Source of the DNA: Isoptericola sp. BMS4
GTDB taxonomy: Bacteria > Actinomycetota > Actinomycetes > Actinomycetales > Cellulomonadaceae
Length of the DNA: 64,000 bases
Assembly (NCBI RefSeq): GCF_011634835.1
Contig: NZ_SIRP01000001.1
Location: 3,601,331-3,665,330, forward strand
Reading direction: 5' to 3'
Part shown: positions 1-9,002 of the stretch, piece after piece
Layout of the letters: each line of letters starts with the position of its first letter
How positions within the stretch are numbered: the first letter of the stretch is position 1
The notes under the pieces: model-generated
Told to the model about the DNA's origin: nothing
Database searches by the model: none
The model's input: only the letters and a program-made list of their open reading frames with translations
Program-made: the position numbers and the translations under genes

Positions 1-70
1 CGTCACCCATCGCAACACCCCTCGCTAGATCAGGTGTTGCGACGACCGCTTGAACCCGCCGCACGGCGGG

Positions 71-114
71 TTGTCAGGGTGTGCGCGACGTATACCTCGC
101 GCACACCCTGACAA
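71..114. repeat. 44-base palindromic repeat, family A copy 1
   Basis: Perfect 18-bp arms (TTGTCAGGGTGTGCGCGA at 71-88 and its complement at 97-114) flank an 8-base loop, CGTATACC. Two more 44-base copies occur at 58112-58155 and 58174-58217. The asymmetric loop gives the element an orientation. There is no T-tract, so a plain terminator role is unproven. The rest of 1-273 holds no gene that I can support. Confidence 0.85.
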
Positions 115-273
115 GTCTCGGGGGGCGATGTCATACCTGGGGATGACCTGGGAGTTGACGAGGACCACCCTCCGGGCCGATGTCCCGCCCGCCGCGCCTC
201 CGTAGCGTCGGGGGTGTCCTGGCCCGCACGCGTCATCGCGGGCCACCACCCGCGAGAAAGACCGGAGAGCTCC

Positions 274-1080
274 GTGGACACCACCGTGTTCGTCCCGATG
301 CCCGACGACGCCCCCGCAGGCGACGACGGCCACCGCCCCGCCGTCACCCCCGCCGTGCGGGCGCGCGCCCTGACCAAGACCTACGGTCGGGGCGAGGCCC
401 AGGTGCGTGCCCTCGACGGCGTGGACGTCGACTTCGCGACGGGCCGGTTCACCGCGATCATGGGCCCGTCCGGCTCGGGCAAGTCCACGCTCATGCACCT
501 GCTCGCCGGCCTCGACTCCGCGACGAGCGGGCAGTCGTTCATCGGCTCCACCGAGGTCACGGGCCTGAACGACAAGGCGCTCACCGCGCTGCGCCGCGAC
601 CGCGTGGGCTTCGTGTTCCAGCAGTTCAACCTGCTGCCGATGTTCACCGCCGCGCAGAACATCACCCTGCCGGTGGAGCTCGCGGGCGGCACCGCGGACC
701 AGCAGTGGTTCGGCACCCTCGTCGACACGCTCGGCCTGAGCAAGCGCCTCGAGCACCGGCCCAGCGAGCTGTCCGGCGGCCAGCAGCAGCGCGTCGCCAT
801 CGCCCGCGCCCTCATCGCCCAGCCCGACGTCGTCTTCGCCGACGAGCCGACGGGCAACCTGGACTCCCGCTCGGGCGCCGAGGTGCTGAGCTTCCTGCGC
901 CGCTCGGTGCGCGAGCTCGGCCGCACCATCATCATGGTCACCCACGACCCGGCGGCCGCCGCCTACGCCGACCGCGTCGTGCTCATCGCCGACGGCAAGA
1001 TCGCCGGCGACATCACGGACCCGACCCCCGAGTCGGCCCTGGCGGGCCTCGACGCGCTGCGGACGGTGGCCGCGCGATGA
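274..1080 (+). CDS. ABC transporter ATP-binding protein (MacB/LolD type)
   Basis: This is the ATPase of an export-type or lipoprotein-handling ABC system. It should power the FtsX-like permease encoded immediately downstream. At 268 aa it has Walker A GPSGSGKST at residues 64-72, a Q-loop in FVFQQFNLL, the signature LSGGQQQR near residue 165, Walker B VVFADEPTGNLD and the H-loop in MVTHDP. The DEPTGNLD motif is typical of the MacB/LolD/FtsE subgroup. The GTG at 274 was chosen over the GTG at 214 because GGAGAG lies 5 bases upstream. The stop overlaps the permease ATG (ATGA), which indicates translational coupling. The substrate cannot be told from the sequence. Confidence 0.93.
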   Translation: MDTTVFVPMPDDAPAGDDGHRPAVTPAVRARALTKTYGRGEAQVRALDGVDVDFATGRFTAIMGPSGSGKSTLMHLLAGLDSATSGQSFIGSTEVTGLNDKALTALRRDRVGFVFQQFNLLPMFTAAQNITLPVELAGGTADQQWFGTLVDTLGLSKRLEHRPSELSGGQQQRVAIARALIAQPDVVFADEPTGNLDSRSGAEVLSFLRRSVRELGRTIIMVTHDPAAAAYADRVVLIADGKIAGDITDPTPESALAGLDALRTVAAR

Positions 1081-3692
1081 TCCGACTCACCCTGTCGCAG
1101 ATGCGGCGCAGCGCCGGCCGGCTGGCCGCCGCGGGCGTCGCCATCGTGATCGGCACCGCGTTCGTCGCGATCACCCTCATCGCGGGCAACGTCATCACGA
1201 GCACCACCTACGACTCCATCGCCGCCCAGTTCAAGGGCGCGGACCTCGTCGTCGCCGACGCCCCGGCGGGCGAGGCCACCGTCGACGCGGTGCGGGGAAC
1301 CGACGGCGTCGCGTCCGCCGACCCCATGACCATGTCGTACCAGCAGCTCGAGCACGGCGGGCGGACCATCTACCAGGGCGTGCTGGCGAAGCCGACGAAC
1401 CTCGACGTGCTGCCGCTGGAGATCGTGGACGGCGCGCTGCCCGACGCCTCGGGCGAGATCGCGCTGCCGGTCGACGTCGCCGAGCGTCTCGACGTCGCGC
1501 CGGGCGACGAGACGGACCTCGTCCGCGGCGCCTTCGAGGAGGGGACCGACGGCACGGAGCCGACGTGGACCGAGGTCCGCGAGCAGGTCGTGGTCTCCGG
1601 CACCCTCGACGACCCGTACGGCGCCTACGCGATGCTGGGCGGCGCCGCCGTCGCGCCCGCCGCTGACGTCGCCGACTGGGAGGCCGACATGGTCGCGCCG
1701 GGCGAGGAGACGTCGGCCATGCCCGCCACCGTCCTCGCCACGCTCGACGACGGTGCGGACCTGGAGCAGGTGCGCACCGCGGTCGAGGACGCCGTCACCA
1801 CGACCGCGCAGGCCGAGGAGGCGGACGCCTCGATGCTGGAGGTCGTCACCCCCGACGAGCACGCGGAGCGGGTCGCGGCCGAGACGACCGGCGGCGAGAA
1901 CGTCGTCTTCGTGACGTTCGTGCTCGTCTTCGCCGCCATCGCGCTCCTCGTGGCGGCGCTCGTGATCGCCAACACGTTCCAGGTGCTGGTCGCCCAGCGC
2001 ACCCGCACCCTCGCGCTGCTGCGCTGCGTGGGCGCCGACAAGTCCCAGCTCCGCCGGTCGGTGCTGGTCGAGGCGTCGATCGTGGGGCTGCTCTCCTCGG
2101 TCGTGGGCCTCGTGCTCGGGTCGGGCCTCGCACAGGCGGCCCTCGCCGTCGGCCGGAACATGGACCTGGGCGTCCCGCTGCCCTCCGCGATCGAGGTCAC
2201 GCCGGTCGTGGTGATCGCGCCCCTGGTGGCGGGCACCCTGGTGACCCTCGTCGCGGCGCTCTCGCCAGCCCGCGCCGCGACCCGCGTGGCGCCGCTCGCG
2301 GCGCTGCGCCCGGCCGAGTCCCCGACGGCGGCCCGCGGCGCCGGGCGCGTCCGGCTCGTGCTGTCCCTGCTCGTCACCGTGGTGGGCCTCGCCCTCCTCG
2401 GTGCCGGTGTGGCGCTGAGCGTCGTCGCGGAGGAGCCCACGACGGGCCTGCTGGTCGCCCTCGCGGGCGGTGCGTTCTCCTTCGTCGGGATCCTCGTCGG
2501 CGCGGTCTTCTGGCTGCCGAAGGTCGTGGCGCTGGCGGGGCGGGTCGTCGGCGGTTCCGGCCCGACGGCGCGGCTCGCCGCCGCGAACACGCTGCGCAAC
2601 CCGCGGCGCACCGCGGCGACGTCGACCGCGCTGCTCATCGGCGTGACCCTCGTGGCCATGATGTCGACGGCCGCGGCGAGCGCCCGCGTCACCATGGACT
2701 CCGAGCTCGACGCCCGCTACCCGGTGGACGTGGTCGTCGCGACCGACCTGGACAGCGGCCCCGCCGGAGCCCCTCCCGTCACCGACGGGCTCGCGGGCAC
2801 GGTGGCCGGGCTGGACGGCGTGGCGACGGTCGTCGAGGTGCCCGTGACGAGCGGCGACGTCTCGGTCCCGGGCGGGGACGACGCCACCCTTCCGGTGCGC
2901 GCCGTCGCCCCGGCGGACGCCGACGCGGTGCTGCGCAGCACCGAGATGGTGGAACCGCTCGCCGCGGGCACGGTCGTCGTGCCGGAGGAGCTCTCGGAGG
3001 TCTACGGGATCACCGACGGGGATGCCCTGACGATCACCGGCGCGGACGGCACGCTGGAGGGCACGGCGGCGGTCACCGACCTGGTCGACGACGGCTTCCT
3101 CGTGGTGCCGGACGACCTGGCGAGGCTCGACGCCGCAGCGCCGACCACCCAGCTCTGGGTGGGCCTGGACAACCCGGCCGACGCCGTCGCCGTGGTCCCG
3201 TCCGTGCAGGACGCGGTCGCGGACACCGAGTCGCCGGCGCAGGTGATGGGCGCGGCCGTCGAGCGGGCCACGTTCCAGCAGGTGATCGACACGGCCCTGG
3301 CGATCGTCGTCGGGCTCCTGGCGGTCGCGGTCGTCATCGCCCTCATCGGCGTGACGAACACCCTGTCGCTGTCGGTCATCGAGCGGCGGCGCGAGTCGGC
3401 GACGCTGCGCGCGATCGGCCTGTCGCGGGGCCAGCTGCGCGGCATGCTGGCGGTCGAGGGGCTGCTGATCGCGCTGGTCGGGGCGGTGCTGGGCGTGCTG
3501 CTCGGCCTGGTCTACGGCTGGGCGGGCGCGGCGTCCGCCCTCGGCTGGGCCGGCGAGCCCGTGTTCGTGGTGCCGTGGGCGGACCTGGCCGCGATGCTGG
3601 GCGTCGCGGCGGTCGCGGGCCTCGTGGCGTCGGTGGTCCCGGCGCGGGCCGCGGTGCGCACCTCCCCCGTGGAGGCGCTGGCGGCGGAGTAG
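1077..3692 (+). CDS. FtsX-like ABC transporter permease
   Basis: This 871-aa membrane permease partners the ATPase encoded just upstream. The N-terminal membrane helix (about residues 15-40) is followed by a large extracytoplasmic MacB_PCD-like domain. A first FtsX domain (about residues 275-400) has three helices and the cytoplasmic motif RTRTLALLRCVGADKSQL. After a second pair of helices and another extracytoplasmic region, a second FtsX domain (about residues 740-860) carries ERRRESATLRAIGLSRGQL. This duplicated layout is typical of Gram-positive MacB/YknZ-like permeases with about ten helices. Such systems export peptides or lipids or handle lipoproteins. Which of these applies here is unknown. 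Confidence 0.92.
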   Translation: MIRLTLSQMRRSAGRLAAAGVAIVIGTAFVAITLIAGNVITSTTYDSIAAQFKGADLVVADAPAGEATVDAVRGTDGVASADPMTMSYQQLEHGGRTIYQGVLAKPTNLDVLPLEIVDGALPDASGEIALPVDVAERLDVAPGDETDLVRGAFEEGTDGTEPTWTEVREQVVVSGTLDDPYGAYAMLGGAAVAPAADVADWEADMVAPGEETSAMPATVLATLDDGADLEQVRTAVEDAVTTTAQAEEADASMLEVVTPDEHAERVAAETTGGENVVFVTFVLVFAAIALLVAALVIANTFQVLVAQRTRTLALLRCVGADKSQLRRSVLVEASIVGLLSSVVGLVLGSGLAQAALAVGRNMDLGVPLPSAIEVTPVVVIAPLVAGTLVTLVAALSPARAATRVAPLAALRPAESPTAARGAGRVRLVLSLLVTVVGLALLGAGVALSVVAEEPTTGLLVALAGGAFSFVGILVGAVFWLPKVVALAGRVVGGSGPTARLAAANTLRNPRRTAATSTALLIGVTLVAMMSTAAASARVTMDSELDARYPVDVVVATDLDSGPAGAPPVTDGLAGTVAGLDGVATVVEVPVTSGDVSVPGGDDATLPVRAVAPADADAVLRSTEMVEPLAAGTVVVPEELSEVYGITDGDALTITGADGTLEGTAAVTDLVDDGFLVVPDDLARLDAAAPTTQLWVGLDNPADAVAVVPSVQDAVADTESPAQVMGAAVERATFQQVIDTALAIVVGLLAVAVVIALIGVTNTLSLSVIERRRESATLRAIGLSRGQLRGMLAVEGLLIALVGAVLGVLLGLVYGWAGAASALGWAGEPVFVVPWADLAAMLGVAAVAGLVASVVPARAAVRTSPVEALAAE

Positions 3693-3773
3693 CGCGGGCA
3701 GGATCCGGCCCCCAGGCCGGAGTTGTCCACAGGCCGCCGACGGCGGCCGCCCCGGGCGGGCACCCTGGTGGTC

Positions 3774-6700
3774 ATGCCGACCACCGAGGTGCCCGCCCGC
3801 GCCGTCTCCCCCGCCGGCGTCCCGGCCACGGTCCGGTCGTCCGCCCGGGCGTCGGCCCGGGCCGCGCAGGACGGCGTGCGCGTCGTCGTCGCCCCGGCAG
3901 AGGAGGTCGTGCTGCCGCGCGGGGTCGCCCTCGGCACCGTCCGCGGGGGCCTGGCCGACCTGCTGCGGCGCCCCGAGCTGCGCCACGCACCGCTCGCGGC
4001 GGACGGCGTCCGGCTGTCCGACCGCGACGTCGTGGGCGAGCGACCGCTGCTGCCGGGCGCCACCCTCGCCGTGGCCGAGGACGGCACGCGGCGCCGGGCG
4101 CCCGGCGCCCGCACGGCGGGACGGGGGCCTCGTGTCGAGGCCGCGGTCCTCGGCGCGCCGTGGGTGGTCGTCCGCGCCCACGGCCCGGACGCCGGGTGGC
4201 CGGTGGCGCTCGCGCCGGGCGAGCGGGTGACGCTGCGCCCGCCCGGCGGCCGGCCCGTCGTGGTGCGTGTGTCGCGACGGCGCCCGGACCGGGTGCGGGT
4301 GCGGTCGGCGGGACGACGGCGCGGAGCGGCGACGGCGCGGCTCGTCCGGGAGGCGGCGTCCGGCGGGCGGGGCGGCGGCGCCGACCGCGCCGTCGGTGCC
4401 GCCGGTGCTGCCGGCGCCGTGGGGGCGCTGCCGCGTCGCTGGCGGCCGGAGGCCGGCCTGGTGCTGCCCGGCGCCCGCTACACCCTGCATCGCTCGGGCG
4501 GCGTCGACGCGTGGCTGGTGGCCGATCCGCCGCCCGACCACGAGCAGGGCCGTGGCCCGCGGGTCGCCGCGGCGGCGGTCGTGCCGATCGTCGGGTCGCT
4601 GGTGCTCGCGGCCGTGGTGCGCCAGCCCCTGTACGCCCTGTTCTCCCTGGTGGGCGTGCTCGCGCTCGTGCCCCAGCTGCTGGCGGCCCGGCGCCGCCGC
4701 CGGGCCGGGCGGGAGCCGGCCCAGACGCCGGCCGGCCCTGCCGCCTGGGCAGCGGGCACGGCGGGGCCGCTTCCCCCGGGGAGCGCCCCGGGGCCCCTGC
4801 TCGCGGGCACGGTCGCCGCGCACCAGGCCTCGGCGGGCGCGTGGAGCCGCGCCGTCCGCGCCGCGACGCCGGCCCGGGCAGGCGAGGCGCCGGTCGCCGG
4901 CACCGGCACGCTCCTGCCCGACGGCGCCCTGGCCGTGCGCGGCCCCCGGGACGAGGTGCGGGCCGTGGCGCGCGCCGTCGTCGCCGAGCTCGCGGTCCGG
5001 GGCGCCGCGGTCCGCGTGGTCGGCGACGGACACGACGCCTGGTCGTGGTGCCGGTGGTTCCCCGACGACGGTCCCCGCGCGGTCGTGGCGGACCTCGCCG
5101 CCGGGGAGCCGGTGCCCGCCGACGCCCTCCGGGACGGCGCGGACCCACCCGCCGCCGTGGTGCTGTGCCTGCCCGAGGGCGCCGATCCGCCCGCCTGGTG
5201 CCGCACCCTGTGGCAGGTCGACGGCCGCTCGGTGCGCCGCGCCGGGCCGGACGGGTCCGCCGTCACGGGCCCGCTCGTCGGTGTCTCGCCGGCCTGGGCC
5301 GAGCACCTGGCACGGCGGGTCGCCGCCCTGCACGGGCTGCGCCGGTCCCTGGGCGACCTCGACGGCTCGCGGCCCGCGTCCGGCCGCGACGGGGCCGACG
5401 TGCCCGACGGCGCGGACCCCGCGGACCCGGGGCTCCCCGGGCGGGTACCGCTGCTCGACGTGCTGGGCCTGGCCGGGGACCTGCCCGACGCGCCGGCGCT
5501 CGCCGCCGGCTGGGACGCGGGGGGCGACTGGTCCGTCCCCCTCGGGCGGGACGCGCACGGCCGGGACGTCGCGTTCGACATGGTCGACGACGGCCCGCAC
5601 CTGCTCGTGGCCGGCACCACGGGCTCCGGCAAGTCGGAGCTGCTGCAGTCGCTCGTGCTGGCGCTGGCCGTGCGCCGCTCCCCGCGGGACCTGGCGCTCG
5701 CGCTCGTCGACTTCAAGGGTGGCGCGTCGTTCGGCGGCTGCGCGCGCCTGCCCCACGTCGTGGGCCAGGTGACCGATCTCGACGCAGGCCTGGCGGGCCG
5801 CGCGCTCGACGGGCTCCGGGCCGAGCTGCACCGCCGTGAACGGCTGCTGGCCGCTGCCGGCGCCGCCGACCTGCGGGAGATCGCCGGCCGCGACGACGCC
5901 CCGCCGCGGCTGGTCGTGGTGATCGACGAGTTCCGTGCGCTCGCCGACGACCTGCCCGAGTTCCTGCCCGGGCTGCTGCGCGTCGCCGCGCAGGGCCGCT
6001 CGCTGGGCGTGCATCTCGTGCTCGCCACGCAGCGCCCGTCCGGGGCGGTGAGCGCGGACGTCCGGGCCAACGTCTCGGCCCGGGTCGCGCTGCGGGTCGT
6101 GGACGCGGCCGACTCGCAGGACGTGGTCGAGTCGCCGGCCGCGGCCCGCATCCCGCCCGAGCACCCCGGCCGGGCGGTGCTGCGCGTGGGCGCGGGAGCC
6201 CCCGTGGCCCTCCAGTGCGCCCATGCCGGCACGCTGCCGGAGGCGGGCCCGGGGGTCCGGCGCGCGCCCGTCTGGCGACGTCGCGGCGCGCCCGCCGCAC
6301 GCCCCGGCCTCCCCCGCGGTACGGCCGGCGGGCACCCGAGCGCCGACGGCGGGCCGGGTGGGCCGGCGGACGGCCCGTCGGACGGCGAGCCCGACGCGGT
6401 CGGTGCGCTCGTGGCCGCGCTGCGCGAGGCCGCCGCCCGGCGAGGCCTGGAGCCCGGGCCCGCGCCGTGGCTGCCGCCGCTGCCGGAGCAGGTCGGCCCC
6501 GCCGACCTCGCCGACCTCACGGACGCTGCGAGCTCCGCGGATCTCGCCGACGACGCCGGGAGCGCGGGTCTCGTGGACGGCGGGGGCGTCACGGGCCCCG
6601 ACCGCCGGGCCCTCCCCCTCGCCCTCGGTGACGACCCCGCGCGCCAGCGGCGGTCGGTCGTGCGCTGGTCACCCGGCGCCGGGCACCTCGCGGTGGTCGG

Positions 6701-7940
6701 TGCCGCACGGTCGGGCCGCACCACGACGCTCCTCACCCTCGCCCGGGTGGCGCTGGCACGTGGCTGGCACGTGCACGCGCTGGTGCCGCCCGCCGTCCGG
6801 GGCGCCGTGGAGGAGCTCGCACGGCATCCCGGGTTCGGCACCCTGGCGGGCCCGGACGACCCGCGGCGGGCGGTGCGGCTGCTGCGGCTGCTGGCCGCGG
6901 ACGGTCCACCGGCACACCCGCGAGAGGCGCCCGTGCTCGTGCTGGTCGACGGTGTCGAGCAGCTGCGCTCGGCGCTCGCCGGGCCGGACCCGTGGGACCC
7001 GCTCGCGGGGGCGATGGCGACGGGCGGGGCCGCTTTCGCGGTCACCGCGGACAGCGCCACGGTGGGCGGTCTCGCCGCGCGGGTCGGCCCCCGTCTGGTG
7101 CTGCTGGGACGCGACGCGCACGCCGACGTCGTCCTCGGCGCCCCGAGCGGTGTCGCCGGCACCGGCGGCCCGCCGGGGCGGGCGGCGTGGCTCGCCGGGG
7201 ACCCGGTCGTGTGCCAGGTGGTGCGGCCGGGGCGGGAGCCCGTGGCGGGCGGCGCCGTCCCGCCGTCCGCACCGGTGGTGGTGCGTCCCCTGCCGCGCGT
7301 CGTCGACGCCGGCGACCTGCCCACGCCCGGTGGCGCGACCACGGTCGTGCTCGGCGCCGGCGGCGACGCGGCGGAGCCGGCGGGGGTCGACGTCGCCGGC
7401 GGGCTCCTGGTCACCGGCCCACGGGGCACGGGCCGCACATCGGTGCTGCGCCTGGTGGCGCGGCGGCTCGCCGCGACCGGGACCCTCGCGGGGGTGGTGG
7501 CGCGGGACCCGGCGCTGCGCGAGGAGGGTGCCGGCGCGGGGGTGCCCGCCGTCGCGCCGACGGCCGCCGGCGTCCAGGGGCTGCTCGCCGACGCGGCGCC
7601 CGGGGTCCTGGTCGTCGACGACCTCGACGCGCTCGCCCAGACCTGCCCGGTGGACGCTGAGCGCCTCGCGGACCTGGCCGCCGCCCCGGCAGGGCCGCGG
7701 GGACGTCACGCGCTGGTCGCGGCCGCGACGACCACCGGGGCGCTGCTGGCGCACCGCGGCCCCTTGGTCGAGCTGCGCGCCGCGCGCACCGGCGTGGTCC
7801 TGCACCCCGCCGAGCGCGGGGCGGACGAGGTGCTGGCGACGCCGGTGGGCGAGACGGCGGAGCCCGGCCCGCCGCGGGCCGGGCGCGGGGCGCTCGTCGT
7901 CGCCGGCGACGCGCGGCCGCTGCAGGTGGCGCGGCCGTGA
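3774..7940 (+). CDS. EccC/EssC-like FtsK/SpoIIIE-family ATPase (orphan)
   Basis: This 1388-aa multi-domain ATPase resembles the motor of type VII secretion (EccC/EssC). The N-terminal 250 residues look like small FHA- or ubiquitin-like folds. Two membrane segments follow at about residues 267-305. Three FtsK-like modules come next. The first has a canonical Walker A, GTTGSGKSE, near residue 613 and Walker B LVVVIDEF near 715. The second (GAARSGRTT, about 975) and third (GPRGTGRTS, about 1213) have Arg instead of the Walker Lys, as degenerate T7SS modules often do. ATG 3774 has no Shine-Dalgarno sequence but has CACCCT 7 bases upstream, which suggests a leaderless mRNA. No WXG100, EccB, EccD, EccE or mycosin gene is nearby, so its partner machinery must lie elsewhere or be absent. 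Confidence 0.85.
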   Translation: MPTTEVPARAVSPAGVPATVRSSARASARAAQDGVRVVVAPAEEVVLPRGVALGTVRGGLADLLRRPELRHAPLAADGVRLSDRDVVGERPLLPGATLAVAEDGTRRRAPGARTAGRGPRVEAAVLGAPWVVVRAHGPDAGWPVALAPGERVTLRPPGGRPVVVRVSRRRPDRVRVRSAGRRRGAATARLVREAASGGRGGGADRAVGAAGAAGAVGALPRRWRPEAGLVLPGARYTLHRSGGVDAWLVADPPPDHEQGRGPRVAAAAVVPIVGSLVLAAVVRQPLYALFSLVGVLALVPQLLAARRRRRAGREPAQTPAGPAAWAAGTAGPLPPGSAPGPLLAGTVAAHQASAGAWSRAVRAATPARAGEAPVAGTGTLLPDGALAVRGPRDEVRAVARAVVAELAVRGAAVRVVGDGHDAWSWCRWFPDDGPRAVVADLAAGEPVPADALRDGADPPAAVVLCLPEGADPPAWCRTLWQVDGRSVRRAGPDGSAVTGPLVGVSPAWAEHLARRVAALHGLRRSLGDLDGSRPASGRDGADVPDGADPADPGLPGRVPLLDVLGLAGDLPDAPALAAGWDAGGDWSVPLGRDAHGRDVAFDMVDDGPHLLVAGTTGSGKSELLQSLVLALAVRRSPRDLALALVDFKGGASFGGCARLPHVVGQVTDLDAGLAGRALDGLRAELHRRERLLAAAGAADLREIAGRDDAPPRLVVVIDEFRALADDLPEFLPGLLRVAAQGRSLGVHLVLATQRPSGAVSADVRANVSARVALRVVDAADSQDVVESPAAARIPPEHPGRAVLRVGAGAPVALQCAHAGTLPEAGPGVRRAPVWRRRGAPAARPGLPRGTAGGHPSADGGPGGPADGPSDGEPDAVGALVAALREAAARRGLEPGPAPWLPPLPEQVGPADLADLTDAASSADLADDAGSAGLVDGGGVTGPDRRALPLALGDDPARQRRSVVRWSPGAGHLAVVGAARSGRTTTLLTLARVALARGWHVHALVPPAVRGAVEELARHPGFGTLAGPDDPRRAVRLLRLLAADGPPAHPREAPVLVLVDGVEQLRSALAGPDPWDPLAGAMATGGAAFAVTADSATVGGLAARVGPRLVLLGRDAHADVVLGAPSGVAGTGGPPGRAAWLAGDPVVCQVVRPGREPVAGGAVPPSAPVVVRPLPRVVDAGDLPTPGGATTVVLGAGGDAAEPAGVDVAGGLLVTGPRGTGRTSVLRLVARRLAATGTLAGVVARDPALREEGAGAGVPAVAPTAAGVQGLLADAAPGVLVVDDLDALAQTCPVDAERLADLAAAPAGPRGRHALVAAATTTGALLAHRGPLVELRAARTGVVLHPAERGADEVLATPVGETAEPGPPRAGRGALVVAGDARPLQVARP

Positions 7941-7963
7941 CCCCCGCGGCGGGCGCGCCTGGG

Positions 7964-8389
7964 TCAGCCGGCGGTGGCCTCGACGACGCGACGCGTCATG
8001 AGCGCCACCAGCACGGTCGCGGACACGGCCAGGAGCCCGAGGCCCGCGACGACGGCCCACGCCACGCCGCCGGCGAGGAGGCTGACGCCGACGAGGCCCT
8101 GCAGCACCTGCCACACGACCAGCGGTGCCCGCCCGCCGCGGCGCCCGCCCCAGAGGGAGCGGGTCGCGGCGACGAGGACGGCGGCCATCCCGAGGAAGAA
8201 GAGCACGAGGAAGATGCTGACGCCGACGCTGCCCGACTCGCCGCGGACGAGCTCCAGTGCGACGACGACCGCCATCACGACGAGGACGAGCCCTTCGATC
8301 CCCGCGCCCGCCGTCACGACGCGCAGCCCGGTCGGCATGGCGGGACGGGCGCCGTCGGAGGCCTCGGCGGGCGGGTCAGCAGCATGCAT
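7964..8389 (-). CDS. small four-helix membrane protein, function unknown
   Basis: This 141-residue protein has four predicted hydrophobic segments (starting near GLVLVVMAVVVAL, ISIFLVLFFLGMAAVLVAA, LVVWQVLQGLVGVSLLAG and VVAGLGLLAVSATVLVAL) and a short polar N-terminus. It resembles uncharacterised actinobacterial integral membrane proteins. It converges on the EccC-like ATPase gene, with 23 bases between the stops. It is divergent from whiB1 and shares a 217-base upstream region with it. The hexamer TATCCT lies 8 bases before the ATG, so it may be leaderless. No function is proposed. Confidence 0.75.
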   Translation of the reverse strand: MHAADPPAEASDGARPAMPTGLRVVTAGAGIEGLVLVVMAVVVALELVRGESGSVGVSIFLVLFFLGMAAVLVAATRSLWGGRRGGRAPLVVWQVLQGLVGVSLLAGGVAWAVVAGLGLLAVSATVLVALMTRRVVEATAG

Positions 8390-8404
8390 GACACGCCAGG
8401 ATAC

Positions 8405-8530
8405 GTGCGACCTGGGGTTTCACAACAGTGTGATGAAGCACTCAGGCTTCATTCGGCAGAAACTTCTCTGCAACCTCTTGTGCGGTGCTTCACGAGATGT
8501 GACGCTTGAGAGCAGTTCCACTGAACCCCT
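8405..8530. promoter_or_regulatory. inverted repeats in the whiB1 upstream region
   Basis: Three inverted repeats lie upstream of whiB1: TCACA-ACAG-TGTGA (8420-8433), TGAAGC-ACTCAG-GCTTCA (8434-8451) and TCAC-GAGA-TGTGA (8490-8502). The first and third share the same TCAC...TGTGA architecture about 70 bases apart. This suggests one regulator with two sites. The half-sites are in the opposite order to a classical CRP box. The binding protein is unknown. Confidence 0.4.
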
Positions 8531-8606
8531 GAACCCCTGGCCTCGGACGGGCGTGCGCCGTCGTGCCCACCGTCCTCCCAGGATTCCCACCCCCGTAGGA
8601 GTTGAC

Positions 8607-8855
8607 ATGGACTGGCGCCACAAGGCCGCCTGCCTCGACGAGGACCCTGAGCTCTTCTTCCCCATCGGCAACACCGGCCCCGCTCTGCTGCAGATCGAGG
8701 AGGCCAAGGCCGTCTGCCGCCGCTGCGACGTCGTGGACACGTGCCTCAAGTGGGCCATCGAGTCCGGGCAGGACGCCGGCGTGTGGGGCGGCATGAGCGA
8801 GGACGAGCGCCGGGCGCTCAAGCGCCGGACGGCGCGCGCCCGCCGCGCCGGCTGA
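8607..8855 (+). CDS. whiB1: WhiB-family iron-sulfur transcription factor, WhiB1 type
   Basis: This 82-aa protein is a redox- and NO-sensing regulator of the WhiB family. It binds a [4Fe-4S] cluster and usually partners the primary sigma factor. Four cluster cysteines are at 9, 37, 40 and 46, the spacing known for M. tuberculosis WhiB1. The family motif GVWGG is at residues 58-62. A basic C-terminus (RRALKRRTARARR) would contact DNA. GTAGGAG lies 6-12 bases upstream of the ATG. Its neighbour is a PdtaS-like kinase gene, the same pairing as Rv3219/Rv3220c, which supports the WhiB1 assignment. A strong hairpin follows the stop. Confidence 0.95.
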   Translation: MDWRHKAACLDEDPELFFPIGNTGPALLQIEEAKAVCRRCDVVDTCLKWAIESGQDAGVWGGMSEDERRALKRRTARARRAG

Positions 8856-8873
8856 CGCCGACCGCACCCGCCG

Positions 8874-8906
8874 GAGGGCGGACCGCACCTGGTGCGGTCC
8901 GCCCTC
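8874..8906. terminator. bidirectional terminator between whiB1 and the kinase gene
   Basis: A perfect 15-bp stem (8874-8888 pairing with 8892-8906) has a 3-base loop and ends in CCCTC-TGTC. It lies 18 bases after the whiB1 stop, in the convergent gap to the kinase gene, so it can serve both strands. Confidence 0.8.
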
Positions 8907-9002
8907 TGTCGTCTCCGGACCCGTCGGCCGACGCGCCCGCTCACGCACGGCGACCCGCGCACGACGCCGGGCGCCCGTGCGCGGGCACACCGCCCGCCAC
9001 GG

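Noticed and set aside
963-6335. Very long minus-strand open frame of 1790 codons opposite the ABC exporter and FtsK-like genes
   Set aside because: It has no family motifs and is rich in Arg/Ala/Gly. It is the antisense shadow of real genes with strong codon position bias in GC-rich DNA.
8420-8502. CRP-like sites in the whiB1 promoter
   Set aside because: The half-sites are TCAC...TGTGA, the reverse order of TGTGA-N6-TCACA, so I kept them only as unassigned inverted repeats.
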